A stretch of 6,270 nt of DNA from Oscillospiraceae bacterium (GCA_015066165.1 SVOX01000093.1:1-6270); one strand, 5' to 3'. Counted from the stretch's first letter, positions 1 to 5,712 are shown. Made by a program: numbers and translations. The notes: generated from the sequence alone by a model not told the origin.

Positions 1-637
1 CCATACGATAAACCTTTACGTTTGAATAGATACTGTCCATTACCGAAATGAAACGTTCTACGTTTTCGGGACGTTTAGGACGGATTGTTTGTTCAAGCAT
101 AAGTGGAATTGCTTCGGGAACGGATATTTCGTGAATGAAATTTGTTTCTGAGCGTTCCAGGAAACATATTCCGCCAAGCGGTACGCACAAATTAAGGTTA
201 AGTGCTGTTTTTCCGCTCCAGGGTGTGCCGTAGACCATAACACCGTCATCCTGAGCTCTTATTGCAGGCTTATCGTCATTTATTATCTGTGCATCGGGAA
301 AGGCTTTTAGCCAAAGTCCGGTATGAGTGGATTTACCCGTTCCGCTTAAAGCGGTAAATGCAACGCCTGTGTTGTTCACTTCAATAAGAGAAGCGTGAAG
401 AAACATAGCGTTATTTAACGGTAACCAAGCCAAAAGTTTATCATAAAAAGCAGTGACTTCAAGTTGAAGCGGGCCGGCATTATAATTAACGTTTTCACGA
501 ATTTTTTGAATATCTTGCTCGTTTATAGAAAACTCTACTTCAGCCGGAGCGGTGGTTTTATAATCCTGCAAAAATTTTTGAAAATTTTCACTGGGGTTCT
601 TGAACGCTATATTGTAATCGGCAATAGAACAAAGCAC
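1..637 (-). CDS. HPr kinase / PEP-carboxykinase-like P-loop protein, 3' end cut by window
   Basis: An open frame of 212 codons starts at GTG (635-637), 9 bases after a GGAG ribosome-binding site, and runs off the window edge with no stop. There is no in-frame ATG near the front, so an ATG-only search misses it. Residues 97-104 read ALSGTGKST, a Walker A P-loop. INDDKPAI (119-126) supplies the acidic pair expected after the P-loop in HprK/PEPCK-like folds, and YGTPWSGK (136-143) is a second loop typical of HprK-like proteins that accompany peptide loci. The first ~75 residues form a small N-terminal domain ending LHASLIE, the usual strand before the P-loop. Family knowledge: relatives include HPr kinase/phosphorylase, ATP-type PEPCK, and the lasso-peptide kinases of the PadeK/ThcoK type that phosphorylate a precursor serine. 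True HPr kinase is less likely, because the N-terminal domain is short and the loop pattern differs. The substrate is unknown. The gene has its own promoter and lies just downstream of the peptide operon. Confidence 0.75.
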   Translation of the reverse strand, partial: MLCSIADYNIAFKNPSENFQKFLQDYKTTAPAEVEFSINEQDIQKIRENVNYNAGPLQLEVTAFYDKLLAWLPLNNAMFLHASLIEVNNTGVAFTALSGTGKSTHTGLWLKAFPDAQIINDDKPAIRAQDDGVMVYGTPWSGKTALNLNLCVPLGGICFLERSETNFIHEISVPEAIPLMLEQTIRPKRPENVERFISVMDSIYSNVKVYRM

Positions 638-663
638 TTTTCACCACTCCTTTCGTTGTTTAT

Positions 664-692
664 ATGATACTATAATTTATGTTTTAAGTCAA
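664..692 (-). promoter_or_regulatory. Sigma-A promoter for the HprK-like gene
   Basis: On the minus strand TTGACT (687-692) is followed after exactly 17 bases by TATCAT (664-669), matching 5 of 6 consensus bases in each box. Transcription should start near 657, giving a leader of about 20 bases that carries the GGAG site. The promoter lies between the terminator of the upstream operon and the GTG start, so the kinase-like gene can be expressed independently. Confidence 0.65.
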
Positions 693-704
693 TGTTGAAC
701 TTGC

Positions 705-736
705 AAAAAAACTCTCGTGTTGCCACGAGAGTTTTT
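705..736 (-). terminator. Intrinsic terminator of the surface-protein operon
   Basis: A perfect 9-bp stem (ACTCTCGTG at 711-719 pairing with CACGAGAGT at 724-732) closes a 4-base loop and is flanked by an A run on one side and a T run on the other. Read on the minus strand it starts a few bases after the stop of the gene ending at 740 and has six T residues after the stem. The flanking A and T runs make it potentially active in both directions. Confidence 0.88.
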
Positions 737-739
737 ATC

Positions 740-1627
740 TTATCGCCAAGGAGTCCATCCGTCCATCGATTCTTTATTAGGGTCAGAGTTCGTATCTTCA
801 CCGGAAGATGTGTTATCCGAACTTGTATCACCCGAAGAATTATCTGAACTTGTGTTTGAACTATCACTCGAGTCCGTATCGGAAGAAGTGGTAGGGTTAG
901 ATGAACTTGATTCAGTTTTTTCACTTTCGGTTGTGGTGCTTGAAGTGTTGTCGTCTTCATCATTTTGAGTTTTCTTTTCAACCAAAATGTAAACACCAAG
1001 TTGATTAACCTTAACTGTGGCGGTTTTACCGTCTTTACTGATGGTGCAGTCAATTTCTTGAACACCTTTATCAAGTAAGCAATATACCGCAACGTTTTTG
1101 CTGTCAAAATCTTTTGGAATTGTAAAGGTTATTTTAAGTGTTGATCTTGGAGCAACCGATTTACCGTCTTTTTTTGCGGATAAATTGTAAGCTGCAAAAT
1201 CATCTGCAATGCCTTTTAAGTAGTGACGTGAACGGTAATAAGCTTTATTCAAAGCGCCAAGCTTATTAATTTTAACTTTAGTTCCTTCTTCAAATGAACC
1301 GTATTCACCCAAAACTTTTACGTTTTTGGCTTTTGCCAAAGTTTCAAGTTTTTCAACAGAGTTTTCAGAAGAACTGGGTTCATCTTCGTCTGGGTCTTCA
1401 CTTGGCAATACGGCTTGAGCACCGCCGTTATCTTCATCATCCGGAAGAATACCAACGTCATCACCTTGACCGCCGTTATTTGGTTCAACAGTACCTGCTT
1501 GTATAGATGAAGAACCGTTAGGTTCGGTGTCTTCAAACAAATATGTTGGGAATGTTGCAATAACAGCAACCGCCAAAAGTGCCAGAACTAAAGTTAAAGA
1601 AACAATAACAATAGTTTTTTTATTCAT
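740..1627 (-). CDS. Membrane-anchored surface protein with acidic linker, beta domain and Ser/Thr/Asp-rich tail
   Basis: This 295-residue protein is not a named family that I recognise. It begins MNKK and has a single hydrophobic segment at about residues 5-26 (an uncleaved signal anchor, or a signal peptide with no clear cut site). An acidic, proline- and glycine-containing linker follows (32-88). A folded region (about 92-218) includes GSFEEGTKVKI and ends in a strand reading LGVYILVE. This region resembles the beta-rich domain of clostridial surface proteins, in which an all-beta segment is followed by a 'conveys valence' strand. Residues 227-282 are almost entirely Ser, Thr, Asp, Asn and Gly, and the chain ends DGWTPWR. 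There is no LPXTG sorting signal. I chose the ATG at 1627 because AAGG lies 10 bases upstream and the hydrophobic segment then starts directly. An ATG at 1654 would overlap the preceding peptide gene. It is the last cistron of a three-gene operon, 13 bases after the 46-residue peptide, and is followed at once by a terminator. A role in presentation or anchoring at the cell surface is inferred. Confidence 0.8.
   Translation of the reverse strand: MNKKTIVIVSLTLVLALLAVAVIATFPTYLFEDTEPNGSSSIQAGTVEPNNGGQGDDVGILPDDEDNGGAQAVLPSEDPDEDEPSSSENSVEKLETLAKAKNVKVLGEYGSFEEGTKVKINKLGALNKAYYRSRHYLKGIADDFAAYNLSAKKDGKSVAPRSTLKITFTIPKDFDSKNVAVYCLLDKGVQEIDCTISKDGKTATVKVNQLGVYILVEKKTQNDEDDNTSSTTTESEKTESSSSNPTTSSDTDSSDSSNTSSDNSSGDTSSDNTSSGEDTNSDPNKESMDGWTPWR
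782..949 (-). repeat. Low-complexity Ser/Thr/Asp/Asn tail-coding tract
   Basis: This stretch codes for residues 227-282 of the anchored surface protein and consists of degenerate short units of the type (S/T)S(D/G)(N/T/S). The DNA units are not identical, because serine codons vary. It is therefore an amino-acid-level repeat and not a tandem DNA satellite. Such tails usually act as extended, often O-glycosylated, spacers in Gram-positive surface proteins (family knowledge; glycosylation is not shown here). Confidence 0.7.
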
Positions 1628-1640
1628 AAAATCAACCTTA

Positions 1641-1781
1641 TTAGTTGCCACCAATACCGGGCAATACGCCGCCGCCTTCGCCTTCGCCTTCTTCGGGAAG
1701 TTCTACACTATCGGCACCTGAAGTATCGTTGCAAAGGAAGGTGAGAATTTCTAATTCGGGTTCTGTAAATAATTTCTTCAT
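1641..1781 (-). CDS. 46-residue precursor-like peptide with PELEI leader motif and glycine-rich C-terminus
   Basis: The small gene encodes a peptide beginning MKKLFTEPELEILTF and ending GGGVLPGIGGN, with TAA as stop. The front matches a pattern I know from short, mostly uncharacterised clostridial peptides (MKK-x-pro-E-L-E-I-x-x-F). The middle carries one cysteine (C17), TS and DS (T20, S21, S25), and an acidic GEGEGGG stretch leads to the tail. It has no signal peptide or membrane segment. A GAGG ribosome-binding site lies about 10 bases before the ATG. The gene starts 21 bases after the stop of the cohesin-like gene and stops 13 bases before the ATG of the anchored protein, so it is translated from within the operon. 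The tight spacing, its own ribosome-binding site and the family-like front support a real gene. The leader/core layout suggests a ribosomally made, post-translationally modified peptide or a secreted signal, but no function can be assigned. A small structural or regulatory peptide is the alternative. Confidence 0.75.
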   Translation of the reverse strand: MKKLFTEPELEILTFLCNDTSGADSVELPEEGEGEGGGVLPGIGGN

Positions 1782-1802
1782 TTTAAAATACCTCAAAAAA
1801 TA

Positions 1803-2966
1803 TTAGTTTGCTTTAGCAAGCTTTGTTTCAGATTTAACATCTGCTGAAATGGTGATGTCACCTGCTTCAGTTTCTGAATAAGCAACAGCAGTATAAGTTG
1901 TATTGTTCTTAGCATTGCTTAAACGAAGTGCATATTCTAAGATGCCGTTAGCATCGTCTTTCCACATATGTTTGTTTTGTTTGAATTTATAAACGTTTAT
2001 TCTTTCTGTGCCTTCATCGGTAGGAACGTCGTAATAAACGTATGTTTTGCCTTCTTTACCATCGAGTGTAGCATCGAAGTGTTTATAAATCAAATCGAGA
2101 AGTTGTTGAACTGAATAACCGTTTTTGATGTAGTAGTTTTTAAGTGCTACCCAGTCACCTTCGAATACCATTGTGCCGTTGAATTTAGCACTTTTGTTGA
2201 TTTTTGAGTAACTACCAAAACGGAGAACTGAAGAATCAGTTGTGTTTTCAGATACACCGAAAGTTGTGATACCGTTTGCAGGAACATCGAAAGAATCAAC
2301 TTTAAAATCAGTATCTGTTATATTAAAGCTACCGTCGTCGTTCTTTTCAGCATAAACGATTTCGCCGTTTACTTCTTTGTAAACGCTGCCGTAAGGTATG
2401 AATTTTTGGGTTGCTTCTTCAGGTTGGGGAAGTTCGTAAGGTTCTTCTTCTGTTGGTGTTGTGCCTTGTGGGATTTCAACAGGAACAGAAACGATTTCCT
2501 TTTTAACTTCAAGAGTGTTAGGGTCGGTTGTGATGTTAAATAAGGTTTTACCGCTGTCAGCATATTTGCCTTCTACAGTAACGAGAGCGTCTTCTGCAGG
2601 AGCAGTAACGTCGAATACGATTTTACCTGTATTTGCGCCGCCTGTTAAGTCAACAACACGAATGGTATGTATGTCTTCGTTATCGTCGTTAACTTCAACG
2701 AAGTTTTCGTTATTTACAAGTTCTTTAAAACCTGTGGCATAAACTTCACCAAGTGTTGTATGTTCTGCCGAAATTGTAACGTCCATACCTTTAATAGTGC
2801 TGAAGTTCTCAAATTTTACAGTAATGTGAGTGTGTGTGCCTTCAGCGATAGGACTGCCCGCATTTGTAACGAGAGTTACGGTTGGGGTTGCATCTGCAAA
2901 AGTGTTGATTGTGAGTACGCCGAACAACATAGCGATACTCAAAATAATGGCTAATACTTTTTTCAT
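1803..2966 (-). CDS. Secreted protein with N-terminal cohesin-like beta-sandwich and an unassigned C-terminal domain
   Basis: This 387-residue protein has a clear Sec signal peptide: MKK, a hydrophobic core at residues 4-20, and a signal peptidase I site after A24 or A26 (TFADA). The region at about 29-145 has the layout of a cohesin/carbohydrate-binding-like beta-sandwich: an opening strand TVTLVT, then THITVKFENFSTIKGMDVTI, and a later strand GKIVFDVTAP. A Pro/Glu-rich linker (155-190) joins it to a C-terminal half (190-387) that I do not recognise. That half is rich in Tyr, Lys and Asn, includes NGYSVQQLLDLIYKHFD, and ends in a strand-rich stretch. No dockerin, sortase motif, S-layer homology domain or catalytic motif is visible, so a cellulosome role is not supported. 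The start at 2966 is chosen because a perfect AGGAGG lies 7 bases upstream. The in-frame ATG at 2999 lacks such a site and would put 11 residues before the signal peptide. It is the first gene of the operon, behind a near-consensus promoter. Confidence 0.82.
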   Translation of the reverse strand: MKKVLAIILSIAMLFGVLTINTFADATPTVTLVTNAGSPIAEGTHTHITVKFENFSTIKGMDVTISAEHTTLGEVYATGFKELVNNENFVEVNDDNEDIHTIRVVDLTGGANTGKIVFDVTAPAEDALVTVEGKYADSGKTLFNITTDPNTLEVKKEIVSVPVEIPQGTTPTEEEPYELPQPEEATQKFIPYGSVYKEVNGEIVYAEKNDDGSFNITDTDFKVDSFDVPANGITTFGVSENTTDSSVLRFGSYSKINKSAKFNGTMVFEGDWVALKNYYIKNGYSVQQLLDLIYKHFDATLDGKEGKTYVYYDVPTDEGTERINVYKFKQNKHMWKDDANGILEYALRLSNAKNNTTYTAVAYSETEAGDITISADVKSETKLAKAN

Positions 2967-2972
2967 GGTTAA

Positions 2973-2979
2973 TCCTCCT
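2973..2979 (-). promoter_or_regulatory. Strong Shine-Dalgarno site fixing the start of the cohesin-like gene
   Basis: The minus strand reads TAGGAGG about 6-7 bases before the ATG at 2966. It is the strongest ribosome-binding site in the window and shows that translation starts at MKKVLAI and not at the upstream in-frame ATG at 2999. Confidence 0.8.
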
Positions 2980-3037
2980 AAAACGATTTTAATTAACAAC
3001 GCAGAGATTATGCGCGTATTTTACCATTGTTATTTAT

Positions 3038-3066
3038 ATTATATATAATAACACACTTAAAGTCAA
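3038..3066 (-). promoter_or_regulatory. Sigma-A promoter of the cohesin-like / peptide / anchored-protein operon
   Basis: On the minus strand TTGACT (3061-3066) and a perfect TATAAT (3038-3043) are separated by exactly 17 bases. Transcription should begin around 3031, giving a leader of about 65 bases before the ATG at 2966. This is the best promoter in the window and suggests high basal expression of the three genes downstream of it. Confidence 0.8.
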
Positions 3067-3092
3067 CGAAAAGTTTGTTGTTATTTTGACTT
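3060..3092. promoter_or_regulatory. Inverted repeat over the -35 box, possible operator
   Basis: AAGTCAA (3060-3066) and TTGACTT (3086-3092) form two 7-base inverted arms separated by 19 bases. One arm covers the -35 hexamer of the surface-operon promoter. A dimeric regulator could bind here. Arms this short can also arise by chance in AT-rich DNA, so this remains a candidate. Confidence 0.25.
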
Positions 3093-3104
3093 AATTTTCG
3101 GCAG

Positions 3105-3122
3105 TGCTTTTGTGTAAAAGCA
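3105..3122 (-). terminator. Weak hairpin after the phage-like pair
   Basis: TGCTTTT (3105-3111) pairs perfectly with AAAAGCA (3116-3122) around a 4-base loop, 16 bases after the stop at 3138 on the minus strand. The bases that follow are CTGCCG with no T run, so it is a poor intrinsic terminator. It may only stabilise a 3' end. Confidence 0.25.
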
Positions 3123-3137
3123 ATATTTAGGCGGTTT

Positions 3138-3449
3138 TTAGGGCTTAATTTGAAACATTTCTAATGCGCGAAGGTGCAAGCGGTCAATATGGCGTGTGCT
3201 GTAATTTAAAATAAGCCCAATTTCTTCGTGAGTTTTTTTGCAAATATATTTTTGTATCAGCACTTCTTTATATAATTCATTTTTTACGCTGTTTATTGAT
3301 TTTTCAATGCGTTTTCTTGCTTCAAGACAACGCTTTATTTCGGTTTGGTATTGCTTTGCTTTTTCGGGAAAAAGGGTTTGCATATCTTTCAAACGTTTAA
3401 TTTTTGCTTGTTGCAAGGTGTAGGAACGCAAGAATTCTTTTTTATCCAT
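3138..3449 (-). CDS. Phage-type DNA-binding protein, sigma-region-4/ArpU-like helix-turn-helix
   Basis: This 103-residue protein begins MDKKEFLRSY. Residues 10-60 are a charged helical segment (many Lys, Arg, Glu, Gln) with coiled-coil character. Residues 62-100 form a helix-turn-helix: a helix around VLIQKYICKKTHEEIG, a turn at LNYS, and a recognition helix TRHIDRLHLRAL. The YSxRHIxRLHxxAL signature is typical of the sigma-70 region-4-like phage regulators annotated as ArpU/RinA or DUF1492, which switch on late or packaging genes (family knowledge). The ATG at 3449 overlaps the stop of the zinc-ribbon gene in ATGGATAA, so the two are probably translationally coupled. A GGGGG ribosome-binding site lies 9 bases upstream inside the preceding gene. 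The frame stays open for about 100 codons further upstream, but that is the shadow of the other gene. No phage structural genes are in view, so this is either a remnant or a domesticated cassette. Confidence 0.72.
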   Translation of the reverse strand: MDKKEFLRSYTLQQAKIKRLKDMQTLFPEKAKQYQTEIKRCLEARKRIEKSINSVKNELYKEVLIQKYICKKTHEEIGLILNYSTRHIDRLHLRALEMFQIKP

Positions 3450-3834
3450 TTTTTTGCGCCCCCTTTTTCTTTTTGCCAACAGTTGCAAAAAATTGACCGT
3501 AACTGAACTTTGAGTTGTGGGAGCGGTTGTAGGAATCCACAGCGCGTACTGCGGTGTAAACAGGGCTTTCGAGTTGTTGCTGTTTATAGTCTTTTTCTTT
3601 TCTGAATAATTTTGTAGCTTTGTATTTGCAGTCGCTGCTGCAATATTTGTTTTTGGTGTTTGAAAGTTTAATTCCGCAGCAATGACAGTAATGCGTTGGT
3701 TCTTTTTCGTAATTTTGGCTTTTGCAATTAGGGCAAACGCAAATGGTCTCAAACGGCGGTGAAGTCAGCCCGTGCTTTTCAATAATTTTTGCAGGTGCTG
3801 AAAATTTGGTTTTACAATCGTGACAATAATACAT
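3442..3834 (-). CDS. Double zinc-ribbon protein, phage-associated type
   Basis: This 130-residue protein carries two cysteine clusters. The first pairs C4-x2-C7 with C34-x2-C37 and fits a rubredoxin-like zinc ribbon. The second pairs C50-x2-C53 (HYCHCCG) with C65-x3-C69 (YCSSDC), the CxxCG...CSxxC form common in small clostridial and phage proteins. A basic linker follows, then a conserved-looking tail (VDSYNRSHNSKFSYGQFFATV, residues 100-119) and a lysine-rich end. Two metal-binding folds plus basic regions suggest nucleic-acid or protein binding; no enzyme motif is seen. The start is supported by AAGGAG 6 bases upstream of the ATG at 3834. It is the first gene of a two-gene unit whose second member is the helix-turn-helix protein, with an 8-base overlap. 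The gene follows a strong terminator, so it must have its own promoter between 3840 and 3897, but I see no convincing -35/-10 pair there. Confidence 0.7.
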   Translation of the reverse strand: MYYCHDCKTKFSAPAKIIEKHGLTSPPFETICVCPNCKSQNYEKEPTHYCHCCGIKLSNTKNKYCSSDCKYKATKLFRKEKDYKQQQLESPVYTAVRAVDSYNRSHNSKFSYGQFFATVGKKKKGAQKNG

Positions 3835-3897
3835 AATTTTCTCCTTTTGGTTTTAACTATAAAAAGAGAAAATTGTTCAAAATGTAAATATTAAGAT

Positions 3898-3929
3898 AAA
3901 AAAATTCTCGCAGAAATGCGAGAATTTTT
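3898..3929 (-). terminator. Intrinsic terminator of the Na/Pi transporter gene
   Basis: AAAAATTCTCGCA (3900-3912) pairs perfectly with TGCGAGAATTTTT (3917-3929) around a GAAA-type 4-base loop. On the minus strand the stem begins one base after the transporter stop codon and runs into a T tract. Its symmetry allows function in both directions. Confidence 0.9.
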
Positions 3930-3930
3930 A

Positions 3931-5679
3931 TTAGTTCAGTTTGTATTTTGCTTTGTACATATCGTAATCTTCAAGGAACGAACTGTTAGAAGAAGATTTG
4001 AGTTTGTTAAGATATTTGTGTGCATCAAGCATATCGCTTGGTAACTGCATTGTGTAAACTGCAAGGTTTGAACAGTGGTCGGATACACGTTCAAAGTTTG
4101 CAATTAAATCTGTGAAAACAAAACCAAGTTCAATGGTGCACTCGTTGTTTTGAAGACGTGAAATATGAAGTGATTTGAGTTGCTTTTTAAGGTCGTCAAC
4201 AACCTGTTCAAGCGGTTCAACGTGAGAAGCGGCAACAGAATCGTCGTTAATAAAAGAATCAATTGACATATTTACAATTTCTTTTACAGCATTTGAAATA
4301 ATGCCAATTTCTTTTCTGCCTTCTTCTGAAAAAACAATGTTCTTTTGGTGCATTTCTTGTGCGAGTTTACAAATGTTGAGAGCGTGGTCACCAATACGTT
4401 CAAAGTCACCAATACTGTGCAAAAGACGTGCGGTTTGGTGAGATTCGTTGTCGGCAAGTTTGTTGTTTGAAAGGCGCACAAGATAAGTGCCAAGCTTGTC
4501 CTCGTATTTGTCGCTCAAATTTTCTTCTTCTCTGATTTCATCAACAATGTAATCTTGGTAGTTGAATATCAAATCCAAAGATTTTTTAAGCGAAGTGCGG
4601 GTGAGTTCTGCCATTTCGTTTGTTAAACGGCGACATTCTGAAATTGCGAGCGGAGAGTTGTTGAATATACGCTCGTCCAAAAAAACGGTATGGGTTTTTT
4701 CTTCCTTGTCGGGAACGACAAGTTTGCAGAATTTAATAAGTAATTTTTTGATTGGGAGAAGTAAAACAGTGTTAATAGCATTAAATAACGTGTGAACAAT
4801 AGCAACGCCCACCATTGCAATTGGAGCTGTAAGAATTGTAACGCCAATTGCTTTGAGAACGTACATAATTATCATACAAACAATTGAGCCAAACATATTA
4901 ACCGAAAGGTGCATAACAACAACACGTTTTGCATTTTTATTAGTACCTAAAGAACCGATTAAAGCGGTAACACAAGTACCAATATTAGCGCCAAGTACCA
5001 AGGGTATTGCCATTTCCCAAGTAATACCGCCCGAAAGGGCTAATGCCTGAACAATACCGATAGTAGCGGCAGAAGACTGGATAACACCTGTGAAAACAGT
5101 GGAAATAAGGAGTGCGGCAATAGGACTTTTAAGGGTTGATAAAAAGCTTTCAAACCAAGGAAGTTCTCTGACAGATACCATAGAGTCACTCATAAGGTCC
5201 ATACCAAAAATAAGTATTGCGAAACCTATGAAGATATTGCCCAAATCTTTTTTCTTACTGCTTTTTGAGAACATTTGCATAGCAATTCCAATAAAAGCAA
5301 GAATTGGAGCAAAGAAACTTGGATTTAAAATTTCAATATACCACTTACCTTCAAGACCGGCAAGACTTAAAAGCCAGGCGGTAAGGGTTGTGCCCACGTT
5401 GGAGCCCATAATCATACCGAAAGTGTTGCTAAAATCCAAAAGTCCCGAGTTTACAAGACCGACAAGCATTACAGTAAATGCCGAAGAAGACTGAATAGCA
5501 ACGGTTATACCGGCACCCAGAAAAAAGCCCAAAAAGTCGTTAGCGGTAACTTTTTTCATTGTGCGTTCAAGTCCGCCGCCTGCCATTGTTTCAAGTCCGC
5601 CCGACATTACGTTCATACCAAACATAAAGAAAGTAAGACCTAAAATCAGCGGAATGACCATAGTAGTAATAATTTCCAT
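3931..5679 (-). CDS. Na+/phosphate cotransporter family protein with C-terminal PhoU domain
   Basis: This 582-residue protein belongs to the bacterial NptA/YjbB group of Na/Pi-cotransporters. Two inverted membrane repeats cover about residues 1-320. Each carries the family signature: QSSSAFT (63-69) with GSNVGTTLT (92-100), and QSSAAT (201-206) with GANIGTCVTA (230-239). These loops form the sodium and phosphate site. The cytoplasmic part (about 345-560) is a PhoU-like pair of three-helix bundles, marked by DFERIGDHALN (425-435) and NFERVSDHCSNLA (528-540), which hold metal-binding acidic and histidine residues. The length matches the family and no residue of the signatures is missing. It would move inorganic phosphate across the inner membrane, with the PhoU part sensing or limiting flux; in this family the direction (uptake or efflux) is uncertain. 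The start is supported by GGGAG 7 bases before the ATG. It lies 33 bases after glyS with no terminator between, so read-through from glyS is likely. A strong terminator follows. Confidence 0.93.
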   Translation of the reverse strand: MEIITTMVIPLILGLTFFMFGMNVMSGGLETMAGGGLERTMKKVTANDFLGFFLGAGITVAIQSSSAFTVMLVGLVNSGLLDFSNTFGMIMGSNVGTTLTAWLLSLAGLEGKWYIEILNPSFFAPILAFIGIAMQMFSKSSKKKDLGNIFIGFAILIFGMDLMSDSMVSVRELPWFESFLSTLKSPIAALLISTVFTGVIQSSAATIGIVQALALSGGITWEMAIPLVLGANIGTCVTALIGSLGTNKNAKRVVVMHLSVNMFGSIVCMIIMYVLKAIGVTILTAPIAMVGVAIVHTLFNAINTVLLLPIKKLLIKFCKLVVPDKEEKTHTVFLDERIFNNSPLAISECRRLTNEMAELTRTSLKKSLDLIFNYQDYIVDEIREEENLSDKYEDKLGTYLVRLSNNKLADNESHQTARLLHSIGDFERIGDHALNICKLAQEMHQKNIVFSEEGRKEIGIISNAVKEIVNMSIDSFINDDSVAASHVEPLEQVVDDLKKQLKSLHISRLQNNECTIELGFVFTDLIANFERVSDHCSNLAVYTMQLPSDMLDAHKYLNKLKSSSNSSFLEDYDMYKAKYKLN

Positions 5680-5712
5680 ATATTTTCTCCCATTCTCTAA
5701 TAAATGAAAATT

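Noticed and set aside
717..968. Plus-strand open frame of 83 codons rich in Ser, Glu, Val and Leu
   Set aside because: It is the antisense shadow of the Ser/Thr/Asp tail-coding tract. It starts inside the terminator hairpin and lacks a ribosome-binding site.
1628..1654. Alternative ATG at 1654 for the anchored surface protein
   Set aside because: It would overlap the end of the peptide gene, add a polar stretch before the signal anchor, and has no good ribosome-binding site compared with the ATG at 1627.
2461..2954. Overlapping plus-strand open frames opposite the cohesin-like gene
   Set aside because: They lie fully antisense to a well-supported secreted-protein gene, have no ribosome-binding sites, and give protein sequences without recognisable features.
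2989..3027. A 12-codon upstream frame (MVKYAHNLCVVN) in the leader of the surface operon
   Set aside because: It would start about 4 bases from the predicted transcript start with no ribosome-binding site. There is no run of regulatory codons and no attenuator hairpin after it. Chance is the simplest explanation.
3450..3752. N-terminal extension of the helix-turn-helix protein to a 204-residue form
   Set aside because: The extension is the out-of-frame reading of the zinc-ribbon gene, with a composition unlike a protein domain (rich in Asn, Thr, Ala). The ATG at 3449 has a suitable ribosome-binding site and the coupled ATGGATAA junction.
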